Assembly (NCBI GenBank): GCA_001725355.1
Contig: MEGD01000001.1
Span: 186,001-250,000, forward strand
DNA: 64,000 bases
Origin: Novosphingobium sp. SCN 66-18
GTDB lineage: Bacteria; Pseudomonadota; Alphaproteobacteria; Sphingomonadales; Sphingomonadaceae
Reading direction: 5' to 3'
In this document: in pieces, positions 53,295 to 62,963 of the stretch
Layout: the number at the start of each line of letters is the position of its first letter
Numbering within the stretch: the stretch's first letter is position 1
Notes under the pieces: generated by a model
Seen by the model: the letters and a program-made list of their open reading frames with translations, nothing else
The model's database searches: none
What the model was told of the DNA's origin: nothing
Translations under genes and position numbers: made by a program

Positions 53295-55811
53295 ATGCAG
53301 AAATATTGGGGGGTACAGGTGACCGGATTTACGCGACGCGGCGGGGGCAAGCCCGCGTTCCATCAGGTTTCGGTACTGGCCATCGGCTTGAGCCTGGCTT
53401 TGGTCGCAACGTCGGCCCGCGCGGCGGAGGGGCCGCCTGCCGCCGGGGAAACGGCGACCCAGGGGCTCGATGAAATCGTGGTGACCGCGCAGAAGCGCGA
53501 GGAACGGCTGCAGGACGTGCCGGTCAGCGTGGTTGCGGTCAGTTCGGCCAAGATCAACGAACTGCACGCGATCAGCCTGGGCTCGCTGGCCGCCTTCACG
53601 CCGGGGCTGGTGGTGGACGACAGCTCGGTCACGCAGCCGCGCTTCACCATTCGCGGCGTGGCGACCGACGATTTCGGCATCGGCACCGAACCCGCCGTGG
53701 CGGTTTTCGTCGACGGCATCTACACCGCGCGGACCGGCTCGGCGCTGATCTTCTTCAACGATATCGAGCGCGTGGAAGTGCTGAAGGGGCCGCAAGGCAC
53801 GATCTTCGGGCGCAATACCTCCGCCGGCGCGATCTCGATCGTCACCAAGAAACCGGAAGACCGCTTCACCACCACCGCCAATTTCGATTTCGGCAACTAT
53901 GGCTCGAAGCGCATCGAGGCGATGATCAACGTGCCGCTGACGCATACCCTGCAGGTGCGCGGCGACGTGCTGATCAACCGGCGCGACGGCTGGCTGCACG
54001 ATGCCGTCACGGGCAAGGGCCGGGGCTTCATCCACACCACGTCGGGCCGCATTTCCGCCCGCTGGACGCCCGACAGCGCGACCGACGTGGTCTTCGCCTG
54101 GGATCATGACGAAACGCGCAACGATGGCCCGGTGGCGATCGGCATCAGCCAGGTGGCGCTGTCGCGCGATCCGTTCGGGCCGTTCACCAACGACGTGGTC
54201 GGCGGCGCGCGCGAAACGCGCCTGCTCAACGGCTATGCGCTGACCATCAACCGCGACATCACCGACGGGCTGAAGCTGACCAGCATCAGTTCGTACCGCC
54301 GCTTCTCGACCTCGAACCGCGAGGACGAGGACGGCACCAACGATCCCACGCGCTATCTCGACACCGACAATATCGAGAGCAACACGAGCTTCTATCAGGA
54401 ACTGCGCCTTTCGCACGATGGCGAAAAGCTGCACTGGCTGATGGGCGGCAGCTATTTCAACGAGGTCGGCCACCAGACCAGCGCGGTGACGGCGCTGGTC
54501 GATTCGATCGATTTCGCGCTGTCGAGCGGCGGCTTGCCGCTGTTCAGCGCTTTCGCCGGCGCCGGCCTGCCGGTGTTCGGCAACACCTGGCGCGAGGACA
54601 TGACCAACACCGCGCGCAACAAGTCCTTCGCCGCGTTCGGCGACGTGACCTGGGACGTGACCGACAAGTGGAGCCTGCGCTTCGGCCTGCGCTATACCAA
54701 CGACCGCAAGACCTTCACCTGGTTCGCGCCCAGCGTGCAATCGCCGGGCCTGTCGGCGATCCAGTTGCCGGGCGCGGTGTTCAACGCGGGCTTCGACCAG
54801 CTCGGCCTGCCGCCGCTGTTCGATCCGGCGACCACCTATTCGGTGCTGCAGGTCTATCAGACGCTCGCTGCCCAGCCGTTCCTGGCGGGTGCGCCGATTT
54901 ACCCCACGGGCAACCTGATCTTCAACGAAGGCGCGTTGCAGAACGTGCCGTTCACGCGCAAGGCCAGCTTCAACGACGTCTCGCCGCGCTTCGTCGTCAG
55001 CTACAAGTTCACGCCCGATGTCATGGCCTACGTTTCCGCCTCGCGCGGGTACAAGGCGGGCGGCTTCAACTCGCAGGCGATCAACAGCTACTTCCGCCCG
55101 GAAACCGTGTGGAACTTCGAAGCCGGCGTGAAGTCGGAATTCTTCGACCGGCGGCTGCGCTTCAACCTGACCGGCTATTATTTCCGCTACAACGATCGCC
55201 AGTCGATCTCGCTGGTGCAGAACGGCAGCACCATTCCGCAATACGTTACCACCACCGGCAGTTCGAAAGCCTATGGCTTCGATCTCGATACGGCGCTGAA
55301 GATCAACGACTACCTGAGCCTGTCGGGCACCCTTTCCTGGATCGATTCCACCTGGGCGAGCCGTATCGAGCAGGTGCAGACCTTCAGCGGGCCGATCAAT
55401 CTCAACCTCAACGGACAGCCGACCGGCGAGCCGCGCCTCAGCAGCACGTTCGGCGCGCACGCCACCGTGCCGGTCGGCTTCGGCAAGCTCTTTGCCGATT
55501 TCAACTGGAGCCACCGTTCGCGCGCCCGCACCAACGCGCGCACGCCCTATGACGACGCGCTCGATACCGTGCTGGGCGGGGTGGACTGGACGAAGCTCGG
55601 CACGCTGCGGTCCTCGCGCGATCTGGTCAACGCCCGCATCGGCGGCAAGAGCGCCAACGAACGCGTGACCGTGACCTTCTGGGTCGAGAACCTGTTCAAC
55701 AAGCAGTACATGAACGGCATCAACAACATCACCACGACCACGTTCGGCACGCCCTACACGCGGATTTCGCCGCCGCGTTTCTTCGGCGGCAGCGTGGCGC
55801 TCAAGTATTGA
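53295..55811 (+). CDS. TonB-dependent receptor
   Basis: An 838-residue receptor with signal peptide cleaved near TSARAAEG, TonB box EIVVTAQKREER near residue 60, plug motifs LAAFTPGLVVDDSS, FTIRGVATDDFGIGTEPAVAVFVDGIY and VLKGPQGTIFGRNTSAGAISIVTKKPE, and barrel end RFFGGSVALKY. It is the first gene of a set with a beta-helix protein (68 bases on) and a dihaem cytochrome (11 bases further), so the three probably form a periplasmic/outer-membrane unit. Confidence 0.94.
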   Translation: MQKYWGVQVTGFTRRGGGKPAFHQVSVLAIGLSLALVATSARAAEGPPAAGETATQGLDEIVVTAQKREERLQDVPVSVVAVSSAKINELHAISLGSLAAFTPGLVVDDSSVTQPRFTIRGVATDDFGIGTEPAVAVFVDGIYTARTGSALIFFNDIERVEVLKGPQGTIFGRNTSAGAISIVTKKPEDRFTTTANFDFGNYGSKRIEAMINVPLTHTLQVRGDVLINRRDGWLHDAVTGKGRGFIHTTSGRISARWTPDSATDVVFAWDHDETRNDGPVAIGISQVALSRDPFGPFTNDVVGGARETRLLNGYALTINRDITDGLKLTSISSYRRFSTSNREDEDGTNDPTRYLDTDNIESNTSFYQELRLSHDGEKLHWLMGGSYFNEVGHQTSAVTALVDSIDFALSSGGLPLFSAFAGAGLPVFGNTWREDMTNTARNKSFAAFGDVTWDVTDKWSLRFGLRYTNDRKTFTWFAPSVQSPGLSAIQLPGAVFNAGFDQLGLPPLFDPATTYSVLQVYQTLAAQPFLAGAPIYPTGNLIFNEGALQNVPFTRKASFNDVSPRFVVSYKFTPDVMAYVSASRGYKAGGFNSQAINSYFRPETVWNFEAGVKSEFFDRRLRFNLTGYYFRYNDRQSISLVQNGSTIPQYVTTTGSSKAYGFDLDTALKINDYLSLSGTLSWIDSTWASRIEQVQTFSGPINLNLNGQPTGEPRLSSTFGAHATVPVGFGKLFADFNWSHRSRARTNARTPYDDALDTVLGGVDWTKLGTLRSSRDLVNARIGGKSANERVTVTFWVENLFNKQYMNGINNITTTTFGTPYTRISPPRFFGGSVALKY

Positions 55812-55879
55812 CGAATCGGCGGCCGGCAAAAAGCGTCGCCGGCCGCGCACACGGGATCGCACCAAGCGAGGAGAGAACG

Positions 55880-57124
55880 ATGAAGGCAGGATTTGTACGC
55901 GGCCGCGCGGCGCTGCTGGGCAGTGCGCTGATGGTGGCGGGTCTGGGCTCGCTGGGGTTGGCCGGGCCGGCCTGGGCGGCGGGTCCGCAGGCCGATGCCG
56001 ATGGCTTCGTCACCGATCGCGCCTTCGAAAAGCATCTCCAGGAACAGCTGCTCGATGCCAAGGCCGGGGACGTGATAATCATTCCCGCCGGCAAGTACCG
56101 CCTTTCGCGCGGCCTGGGCCTCACTGCCTCGGGTGTGACGATCAAGGGCGCGGGCAAGGACCAGACCGTGCTGTCGTTCGCGGGCATGGTCGCCGGTCCG
56201 GTCGGCCTGCTGGTGACGGGCAACCAGTTCGTCGTCAGCGACCTGACCGTGCAGGACACCAAGGGCGACGGGATCAAGATCAACGGCACCAAGGGCGTCA
56301 CCTTCCGCAACGTGCGCGTGCGCTGGACCGATCCCGACAACAGCACCCACGGCGCCTATGGCATCTACCCGGTGGGCTGCACCGACGTGCTGATCGAAGA
56401 CAGCGAAGTGTTCGGTTCCTCCGACGCCGGCATCTATGTCGGGCAGTCGGACAACATCATCGTGCGCCGCAACCGGGCGGAGCTGAACGTCGCCGGGATC
56501 GAGATCGAGAACTCGACGAACGCGGACGTCTATGAAAACGTCGCCACCCGCAACACCGGCGGCATCCTTGTGTTCAACATGCCCAACCTGCCCAAGCCCG
56601 GCCACAGCACGCGCATTCACAACAACGTGTCCGAAGCGAACAACACTCCGAACTTCGCGGCCAAGGGCACGGCGGTCAGCATCGTGCCCAAGGGCACCGG
56701 CATGATCGTGCTGGCCAACGACGACGTCGAGATCTTCGACAACGACATCCGCAACAACGATACCATGGGCATCGCCATCGCCAGCGATTTCTCGACCGAC
56801 TACAAGATCGAGGCCGGCGCGCCCGGCGAGCACGATCCCTATCCGGACCGGGTGCTGATCGCCGGCAACCGTATCTCGGGTGGCGGCAACGCGCCTGATG
56901 CGGAGCGCTTCCCGGCGGCCCCGGTGATCCGCGCGGCGGGCCAGAGCACCAACGTGGTATGGGACGGCTATACCCGCGCGCCCGGTGACGACAACGGCAT
57001 CTGCCTCGCGTCCGGGCCGGACAAGCTGATCCGGCTCGATCCGAAAAGCCCCGGCAAGTTCGCCGTGATCGACGGCAAGAGCTGCGACGGCTTCAAGCGC
57101 CAGCCGCCTGTCGTCATCCGCTAG
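55880..57124 (+). CDS. Exported parallel beta-helix repeat protein
   Basis: A 414-residue protein with a signal peptide ending AWAAGPQ. The body is a right-handed parallel beta-helix: about ten coils with alternating V/I strand and N-turn positions, for example GVTIKGAGKDQTVLSF, GDGIKINGTKGVTFRNVRVRW and DAGIYVGQSDNIIVRRNRAELNVAGIEIENS. It matches the family of beta-helix proteins that occur next to a dihaem cytochrome-like protein. Beta-helix proteins often act on polysaccharides, but no polysaccharide-lyase site was seen. GAGGAGAGAAC precedes the start. Confidence 0.87.
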   Translation: MKAGFVRGRAALLGSALMVAGLGSLGLAGPAWAAGPQADADGFVTDRAFEKHLQEQLLDAKAGDVIIIPAGKYRLSRGLGLTASGVTIKGAGKDQTVLSFAGMVAGPVGLLVTGNQFVVSDLTVQDTKGDGIKINGTKGVTFRNVRVRWTDPDNSTHGAYGIYPVGCTDVLIEDSEVFGSSDAGIYVGQSDNIIVRRNRAELNVAGIEIENSTNADVYENVATRNTGGILVFNMPNLPKPGHSTRIHNNVSEANNTPNFAAKGTAVSIVPKGTGMIVLANDDVEIFDNDIRNNDTMGIAIASDFSTDYKIEAGAPGEHDPYPDRVLIAGNRISGGGNAPDAERFPAAPVIRAAGQSTNVVWDGYTRAPGDDNGICLASGPDKLIRLDPKSPGKFAVIDGKSCDGFKRQPPVVIR

Positions 57125-57135
57125 GGGGCTGTCCG

Positions 57136-58323
57136 GTGCCGAAATCCCTGCGGTTCGTGCTGTGGTCGCTGGTCGCTTCCGTTCTCGGCTTCGCGATGCT
57201 GACGCACCATTCCAGCGCGGCGGGATCGCGGGAGGATTTTCCGGCGAAGCTCTCGCAATGGAAGCTGATCCAGCGCGCGGGCGACCGGCTGGCCGCCGCG
57301 CCATCGGGCGTGACCTACGAACTCGCCACCCCGCTGTTCACCGACTACGCGCTGAAATGGCGGGTGCTGTTCATTCCGAACGGGCAGAAAGCGGCCTACA
57401 ATCCCGATCGCGCGTTCGACCTGCCGGTGGGCACGGTCATCGCCAAGACGTTCTACTACCCCGTCGCGCCCGCCGATCACACGGGCGAGAGCACGGACGT
57501 GGTCAAGGCGCGGGCGAGCGACTATCAGGATGGCGTGGGCGGCTTGCGGCTTGCGCACGTGCGCCTGATGGAAACGCGCCTGCTGGTCCATCGCGCGGGC
57601 GGCTGGGTAGCGCTGCCCTATGTCTGGGACGAGGACCAGCGCGATGCCACGCTGGAGCGCGTGGGCGATGCGATCCCGCTGACGATGGTGGACGGCGCGG
57701 AGCGCAAGGACTTCGTCTATGTCGTGCCCAACGCCAACGATTGCGCGAACTGCCACGCGCCGAATTTCACGACGGGCGAGATCAACCATATCGAGCCGAT
57801 CGGGATCAAGGCGCGGCACCTGAACCGCGATTTTCCGGGCAAGTTCGGCACGATCAACCAGCTTACGCGGCTGCAGCGGCTGGGCTACCTGACCGGCGCG
57901 CCGGCGGCGGCGTCCGCGCCGCGCAACGTCGACTGGCATGACGAGCGCCTGCCCGTGGATGCGCGGGCGCGCAGCTATCTCGACATCAATTGCAGCCACT
58001 GCCATTCGCCCGTCGGCGCCGCGCGCACCACCGGGTTGTGGTTCGACCAGGGCCATGAACACGGCGTCGACTGGGCCAGCCCGCGCCGGATCGGCGTATG
58101 CAAGCAGATCGTGGCCGGCGGGCATGGCGGCGGCGGCCTGCCGTTCGACGTGGCGCCGGGCGAACCGGAAAAGTCGATCCTGCTCTATCGCCTGCGCTCG
58201 AACGTGCCGGGCACGATGATGCCGGAAATCGGCCGCAGCCTGGTCCATGCCGAAGGCATCGCGCTGGTGCGCAGCTGGATCGAGCGGATGGAAGGCCAGT
58301 GCCGCCTGGCCTCGGAGCAATAA
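57136..58323 (+). CDS. Dihaem c-type cytochrome-like protein (SO2930/HNE_0200 type)
   Basis: A 395-residue exported protein with two c-type haem sites: CANCH (DCANCHAPNF, near residue 206) and CSHCH (NCSHCHSPVG, near 288). A leader (SLRFVLWSLVASVLGFAMLTHHSSAAG) gives a periplasmic product. LATPLFTDYALKWRVLFIPNG, SDYQDGVGGLRLAHVRLM, PVGCD-like regions and MMPEIGRSLVH fit the family that accompanies beta-helix proteins. The first Met is a GTG start with GGGGCTGTCC before it; an internal ATG is less likely. Function is unknown; electron transfer from a periplasmic oxidation is the natural guess. Confidence 0.85.
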   Translation: MPKSLRFVLWSLVASVLGFAMLTHHSSAAGSREDFPAKLSQWKLIQRAGDRLAAAPSGVTYELATPLFTDYALKWRVLFIPNGQKAAYNPDRAFDLPVGTVIAKTFYYPVAPADHTGESTDVVKARASDYQDGVGGLRLAHVRLMETRLLVHRAGGWVALPYVWDEDQRDATLERVGDAIPLTMVDGAERKDFVYVVPNANDCANCHAPNFTTGEINHIEPIGIKARHLNRDFPGKFGTINQLTRLQRLGYLTGAPAAASAPRNVDWHDERLPVDARARSYLDINCSHCHSPVGAARTTGLWFDQGHEHGVDWASPRRIGVCKQIVAGGHGGGGLPFDVAPGEPEKSILLYRLRSNVPGTMMPEIGRSLVHAEGIALVRSWIERMEGQCRLASEQ

Positions 58324-58328
58324 GCCTT

Positions 58329-58427
58329 CCTACCCCCAGCCCCTCCCGCAAGCGGGAGGGGAGCAAGGCTTGCGCCGCCGCAGGCGGCGTTAGTCGCAGC
58401 GGGGTGGGCCTTCCGCAGCGATATGAT
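58329..58427. repeat. Dispersed intergenic repeat, copy 2
   Basis: Same block order as 52318-52420: CCTACCCCC, the perfect CCCCTCCCGCAAGCGGGAGGGG hairpin (58340-58361), GCTTGCGCCGCC, GGCGGCGTTAGTCG and GGGGTGGGC. It follows the cytochrome gene directly, so it may also act as its terminator. Confidence 0.8.
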
Positions 58428-58440
58428 CGCCGCAGAAAAA

Positions 58441-58466
58441 GCCCCGCCTCCGTAAGGAGACGGGGC
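58441..58466 (-). terminator. Rho-independent terminator of the receptor at 58.5 kb
   Basis: GCCCCGCCTCC (58441-58451) pairs with GGAGACGGGGC (58456-58466) with one mismatch. On the minus strand the stem is followed by TTTTTC, so it terminates the receptor gene that ends at 58532. Confidence 0.68.
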
Positions 58467-58531
58467 AAGGGTGGCGCGGCGATCGGTGGAGAAGGGCGCT
58501 AGCCCGCGCCTTCTCCACGTCCACTCGAAGA

Positions 58532-60856
58532 TCAGAACTTGCGCCGCACCTCGATCTGCCATTCGCGGCCACGGTTGTAGACGCCTTCGACGAAGCCCGA
58601 GGCGCCCACGTCGGCATAGCCAGCGACCAGGAAGCGCTTGTTGAAGATGTTCTTCGCGCCCACACTCACCGTCCAGTTTTCCGCCGTGTCGGTATAGCTC
58701 ACGGTGCCGTTCCACAGGCCATAGCCGGGCTGGTGGAGCAGCGGGGTGTTCAGCGCATCGAGGAACACGTCGCTGCGATAGGCCCAGTCCACGCGCGGCG
58801 AGAACTTCCCGATGGCGGTTTCGGCGGTGTAGGCAAGGCCCACCGAAGCCGTCCATTTCGGGGCGTTCACGAACTTGCTGTTCACGTTGACCAGCCCGGT
58901 GCCGACCGGGATGTCACCCGCCACGGTGTGCAGGATGATGCCGCCGCTCGCCGCGAGATACTTCGCGTCGAGGTAGCCCACCGAGGCGTTGAACGCCCAG
59001 CCGCCGCCGATCCGCGTGTTCAGTTCGCCTTCGAACCCGCGGATGCGGGCCTTGGCGGCGTTCATCGTGAACGGGTTGGGCAGGCCGGGCGAGAGGACGT
59101 TGAGCTGGATGTCCTTGTAGTCGGTCTGGAACGCGGCAAGGTTCAGGCGCACGCGCCGGTCGAACAGTTCGCTCTTGATGCCGGCCTCGTAGACCTTGAC
59201 GTATTCCGGCGAAAACGAGGGGGGCGAGATGAATGGCGGGCCGGCGAGGCGCTGGGTGAAGCCGCCCGATTTGAAGCCGTCCGAATAGTTGAAATAGGCC
59301 ATGATATCGCGCGTGAACTTGTACGAGATATTGGCGAGGAAGTTGGTTTCGTTGACTTTGAGCTTGCCGGTCGCGCCCGGCAGCACCTGCGGCGTGCCCG
59401 CCGGCAGGATCTGCGTCGCGCTGGCGACGAAGTCGGTCAGATAGACCTGGTTGGGCAGGAACAGCTTGTCTTCGTCGGTATGGCGGATGCCGCCGGTGAT
59501 CGACAGGGCCTGCGTGATGTTCAGCGTCGCCTGCCCATAGAAGGCCAGGCTGCGGTTGCGGATCGCGCCACCGCTCAGCAGGCTGCCGATCGAGAAGTCC
59601 ACGGTGTTGGCGTCGGTGCCGCTTTCGCGGAAGTAATAGACGCCCGCCGCCCAGTTCAGCAGCTTGGACGAGCCGGTGACCTGGAGTTCCTGCGAGAACT
59701 GGCGCTGCGAATAATCGTTGAAGGTGTGGTCGATCAGCACCGGGCTGTGATCGTGATCGGCGCCGAAGATCGAATCCAGCTTGCGCCACGCGGTGATCGA
59801 CTTGACCGCGATCTCGCTGCCCAGGATCGGTTCGGGGGCTTTCCAGTTGGCGGTCACGTTCACGCCCAGCACGTCGATGTTGGAAACGACGCGGCCGGTG
59901 CCGTAATCCTTGCCGGCCGGCGCGATCCATTGCGAGCCGTAGCACGGCGCGGCCGTGGGCGTGGTGGCGCAGACGGCGCCGTTAAGCGCCAGGTTGTTGT
60001 ACTGGGCGAAGGGCGCGTCGGCATAGGCCGCGATCAGTTGCAGCGGCGCGCCGTGTTCGCGTTCGCGCATCCGTTCGATCGAGGCGTCGATGGTCAGCGT
60101 GTCGGTCGGCAGCAGGCGGACATCGCCGCGAATGGCGAACTTGTTGTCGTTGCCCAGATCGACGCCGTCGCTCGTGCGCGTGACATAGCCGTCGCGGTTG
60201 CGCGAGAACACGGTCAGCTTGGTCAGGATGCGGTCGGTGATCGGCGCGTCGAGCGTCGCCTTGAACTGGAGCAGGTGGTCCGATCCGCCGGTGACGGAAG
60301 CGGTGCCGCCCAGTTCCGTGCCGGGCTTCTTGGTGGTGATGTTGATCGCGCCGCCGATGGTGTTGCGGCCGAACAGCGTGCCCTGCGGCCCGCGCAGCAC
60401 TTCGAGGTTCTCGAGGTCCACCAGCTGCAACGCCGATCCGACCGAACGCGCGATATAGACGCCGTCGACATAGATGCCCACGCCCGGTTCGGTGTTCTGG
60501 TTGAAATCCGTCTGGCCGATGCCACGGATGAAGAACGAGGCGGCCGCGCTGCTGCCGCCGACCGGCGCCGTCTCGCTGACGACAAGGTTGGGCACCACCC
60601 GGTCCAGCCCGGTTACCGAGCTGACCTGCCGCTGTTCCAGCGCGTTGCCGGAGAAGGCGGAAATCGCGATCGGCGTTTCCTGAAGCGATTCCTTGCGCTT
60701 GCGCGCGGTGACGGTGATTTCCTCAAGGCCGGTGCTGGCGGAAGTGCCGGGCGTCGTTTCCTCGGCATGGGCGATGCCGCCGAAGGAAAGCGCGGTTGCG
60801 GCCAGCAGTCCGGCCGCGATCGTGCGGCCGATGTGTCGGTGATTTCCCGGTGTCAT
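58532..60856 (-). CDS. TonB-dependent receptor
   Basis: A 774-residue receptor: signal peptide ending IAHAEET, TonB box EITVTARKRKES near residue 45, plug with VTGLDRVVPNLVVSE, FIRGIGQTDFNQNTEPGVGIYVDGVY and VLRGPQGTLFGRNTIGGAINITTKKPG, barrel end EWQIEVRRKF. ATG 60856 is the first codon of a normal leader. Closest plug form to the receptor at 53.3 kb. Downstream of an aldehyde dehydrogenase on the same strand (279-base gap with a terminator between), so it is probably its own unit. Confidence 0.94.
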   Translation of the reverse strand: MTPGNHRHIGRTIAAGLLAATALSFGGIAHAEETTPGTSASTGLEEITVTARKRKESLQETPIAISAFSGNALEQRQVSSVTGLDRVVPNLVVSETAPVGGSSAAASFFIRGIGQTDFNQNTEPGVGIYVDGVYIARSVGSALQLVDLENLEVLRGPQGTLFGRNTIGGAINITTKKPGTELGGTASVTGGSDHLLQFKATLDAPITDRILTKLTVFSRNRDGYVTRTSDGVDLGNDNKFAIRGDVRLLPTDTLTIDASIERMREREHGAPLQLIAAYADAPFAQYNNLALNGAVCATTPTAAPCYGSQWIAPAGKDYGTGRVVSNIDVLGVNVTANWKAPEPILGSEIAVKSITAWRKLDSIFGADHDHSPVLIDHTFNDYSQRQFSQELQVTGSSKLLNWAAGVYYFRESGTDANTVDFSIGSLLSGGAIRNRSLAFYGQATLNITQALSITGGIRHTDEDKLFLPNQVYLTDFVASATQILPAGTPQVLPGATGKLKVNETNFLANISYKFTRDIMAYFNYSDGFKSGGFTQRLAGPPFISPPSFSPEYVKVYEAGIKSELFDRRVRLNLAAFQTDYKDIQLNVLSPGLPNPFTMNAAKARIRGFEGELNTRIGGGWAFNASVGYLDAKYLAASGGIILHTVAGDIPVGTGLVNVNSKFVNAPKWTASVGLAYTAETAIGKFSPRVDWAYRSDVFLDALNTPLLHQPGYGLWNGTVSYTDTAENWTVSVGAKNIFNKRFLVAGYADVGASGFVEGVYNRGREWQIEVRRKF

Positions 60857-61068
60857 TGTGATCCCTCATTGGAAAGTTGCGTGGCGGGGCCTGCGAACTT
60901 CTGCGTCCGGTTCTGCGCCGGCCGTCATTGCGGGGAACTTCCGGATTTCGCCGGGCAGCGGCAATTCGCTATCCGCAGCCAATGTGCGCGTTCGGCAAGG
61001 CGTGGTGCGATTGCGAATAAGGATTTCCCAAAAAGGCCGGCCTATTGGCTCGCACCCTTCGCATACGC
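60857..61068. other. Intergenic region upstream of the receptor
   Basis: Just over 200 bases with no convincing reading frame. It should hold the promoter of the receptor gene on the minus strand. Nothing else is recognised. Confidence 0.5.
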
Positions 61069-61099
61069 AAAAAGCCGCCGCGTGAGGGCGCGGCGGCTT
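61069..61099 (-). terminator. Rho-independent terminator of the aldehyde dehydrogenase
   Basis: AAGCCGCCGCG (61072-61082) and CGCGGCGGCTT (61089-61099) are perfect 11-base arms with a six-base loop. On the minus strand the stem runs into TTTTT (complement of 61069-61073), a classical terminator 37 bases after the dehydrogenase stop. Confidence 0.88.
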
Positions 61100-61135
61100 C
61101 CCGGGGGGCGGGGCGTCAAAAAGGGGTGGAGGCGC

Positions 61136-62689
61136 TCAGAGCAGGGTGACCGTCACCGACTTCGCCTCGGTGTAGAGTTCGAGCGGCGCGTGCGCCAGTT
61201 CGCGGCCATAGCCGGACATCCGGTGGCCGCCGAACGGCACTGCCGGATCGAGCAGATTGTGCGCGTTGACCCAGACATTGCCCGCCTTCAGCCCCAGCGC
61301 GAAGCGGTTGGCCGCGCCCAGGTTCTGCGTCCACACGCTGGCGCCGAGGCCGAAGCGGGTATCGTTGGCCAGCGCCAGCGCTTCCTCTTCGCTGTCGAAC
61401 GGCATGGCCACCAGCACCGGGCCGAACACTTCCTCGCGGCACAGCGTCATCTCGGGCGTGCCGTCGGCGAAGACGGTGGGGCGATAGAAGAAGCCGGGGC
61501 CGTCGGGGGCCGCGCCGCCCGCCACCAGCCGCGCGCCCTGCGCCAGCGCGCCTTGCACGAAGCCGTCGACGCGCGCGCGCTGCTTCGCCGAAACCAGCGG
61601 CCCCATCTGGCTGGCCGAATCGAGCCCCGCGCCCAGCACCATGCCATCGGCCAAGGCGGCGAGGCCGTCGATCACATCGGCATAGATGCTGCGGTGGACC
61701 AGCAGCCGCGAACCGGCGGTGCAGACCTGCCCGTGGTTGAAGAAGATCGCGCCGGCCGCGCCTTCCACCGCCATCTGCACGGGGCAGTCGCCCAGCACCA
61801 CCACCGGGCTCTTGCCGCCGAGTTCAAGGCTCAGGCGCTTCATCGTGGTCGCGGCGCGGCGCTGGATTTCCTGCCCGACTTCGGTCGATCCGGTGAAGGC
61901 GATCTTGTCGACCTGCGGATGTTCGACCAGCGCGATGCCCGCCGCCGCGCCGCCCGTCACGATGTTGACCACGCCGGCCGGAAATCCGGCTTCGGCGATC
62001 AGAGCACCCAGATAGAGCGCGGACAGCGGCGTGTCCTCGGCCGGCTTGAGGATCACGGTGCAACCCGCGGCCAGCGCGGGCGCGATCTTCCAGATCGCCA
62101 TGACCAGCGGGAAGTTCCACGGGATGATCTGCCCCACCACGCCCACCGGCTGGCGGATGGTGTGCGAGGTGAAGCTGAGGCCCGGCACGTAATGGAACGA
62201 GGGCGCGATGGTCGTGCCTTCGATCTTGGTCGCCCAGCCGGCCATGTAGCGGAGCGAATCCATGGCGAGGACCAGATCGCCGTGGCGCGCCATGGGCAGG
62301 ATCTTGCCGTTGTCCAGCACTTCCAGCTCGGCCAGCAGATCGGCATCGCGTTCGATCAGGTCGGCCAGGCGCAGCAGCAGGCGTTCGCGCTCCACCGGCC
62401 GCAGCGCGCGCCAGGGGCCGGTGTCGAACGCGGTGCGCGCGGCGGCCACCGCGCGGTCGATGTCGGCCGCGCCGCCTTCGGCTACCTCGGCGATCGGCGC
62501 GCCGGTCGCCGGATCGATCACGGTGCGCCGGTCGCCGCTGACGGCCGGTACTTGCGCGCCATCGATCCACAGGCCGTGCCGGTGGGCGAGGAAGGCCTGC
62601 GTCGGGGCGCTGGCGGCCTGCGCGCCGGACCCGACGGTGGCGGAAGGGCTCGCCCCGGCGGTGCTTGCGATGTCCAGCGTGTCGCTCAT
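61136..62689 (-). CDS. NAD(P)-dependent aldehyde dehydrogenase, second copy
   Basis: A 517-residue enzyme with [23 protein letters not shown], the base Glu in [11 protein letters not shown] and the nucleophile Cys in [11 protein letters not shown] (the common ALDH form). It differs from the 49.7 kb enzyme around the catalytic Cys. It begins at the ATG 62689; a longer frame to 62806 lacks support. The N-terminal 35 residues are Ala/Ser-rich and unlikely to be functional. Divergent from an AraC regulator, the probable controller. Confidence 0.92.
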   Translation of the reverse strand: MSDTLDIASTAGASPSATVGSGAQAASAPTQAFLAHRHGLWIDGAQVPAVSGDRRTVIDPATGAPIAEVAEGGAADIDRAVAAARTAFDTGPWRALRPVERERLLLRLADLIERDADLLAELEVLDNGKILPMARHGDLVLAMDSLRYMAGWATKIEGTTIAPSFHYVPGLSFTSHTIRQPVGVVGQIIPWNFPLVMAIWKIAPALAAGCTVILKPAEDTPLSALYLGALIAEAGFPAGVVNIVTGGAAAGIALVEHPQVDKIAFTGSTEVGQEIQRRAATTMKRLSLELGGKSPVVVLGDCPVQMAVEGAAGAIFFNHGQVCTAGSRLLVHRSIYADVIDGLAALADGMVLGAGLDSASQMGPLVSAKQRARVDGFVQGALAQGARLVAGGAAPDGPGFFYRPTVFADGTPEMTLCREEVFGPVLVAMPFDSEEEALALANDTRFGLGASVWTQNLGAANRFALGLKAGNVWVNAHNLLDPAVPFGGHRMSGYGRELAHAPLELYTEAKSVTVTLL

Positions 62690-62963
62690 TTCAGGGTCGC
62701 CTTTTCGTGGATGGTGCTGTCGTTCCGCGATCGTAGGAGGCGCGTTCGCGCCCGCGCTATCCACTTTGCGCAGGCCGCGTGCCGATCCGGCAAAAGGAAG
62801 GCGCACGCCTCTTGACAGGAGACGCGGCTTTCAGTGTCCTGCATCGGATGAGGACTCGGCTACGCGGTTCTCATGATCGGCACCCGATCAGGCCGCGTGA
62901 GCCGGGTAACAGTGCAAGCGAGAACACACGGCGGGCAAACCGTCGCGCTCAGGGAGCCGCCAC
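62690..62963. other. Divergent promoter region of the ALDH and AraC genes
   Basis: About 270 bases between divergent genes, no convincing reading frame. CGGTTCTCATGATCGGCACCCGATCAGG around 62872 contains short imperfect repeats of GATCGG/CCGATC that could be AraC half-sites. No clear promoter was identified. Confidence 0.4.

Noticed and set aside
53214-55865. An 883-codon frame on the minus strand
   Set aside because: Fully antisense to the receptor at 53.3 kb, which has an intact signal, plug and barrel end.
58733-62815. A 1,360-codon open frame on the plus strand
   Set aside because: It is antisense to the TonB receptor and aldehyde dehydrogenase, both with complete motifs and terminators. 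High GC leaves long shadow frames; its translation is Arg/Gly/Ala-rich with no domain.
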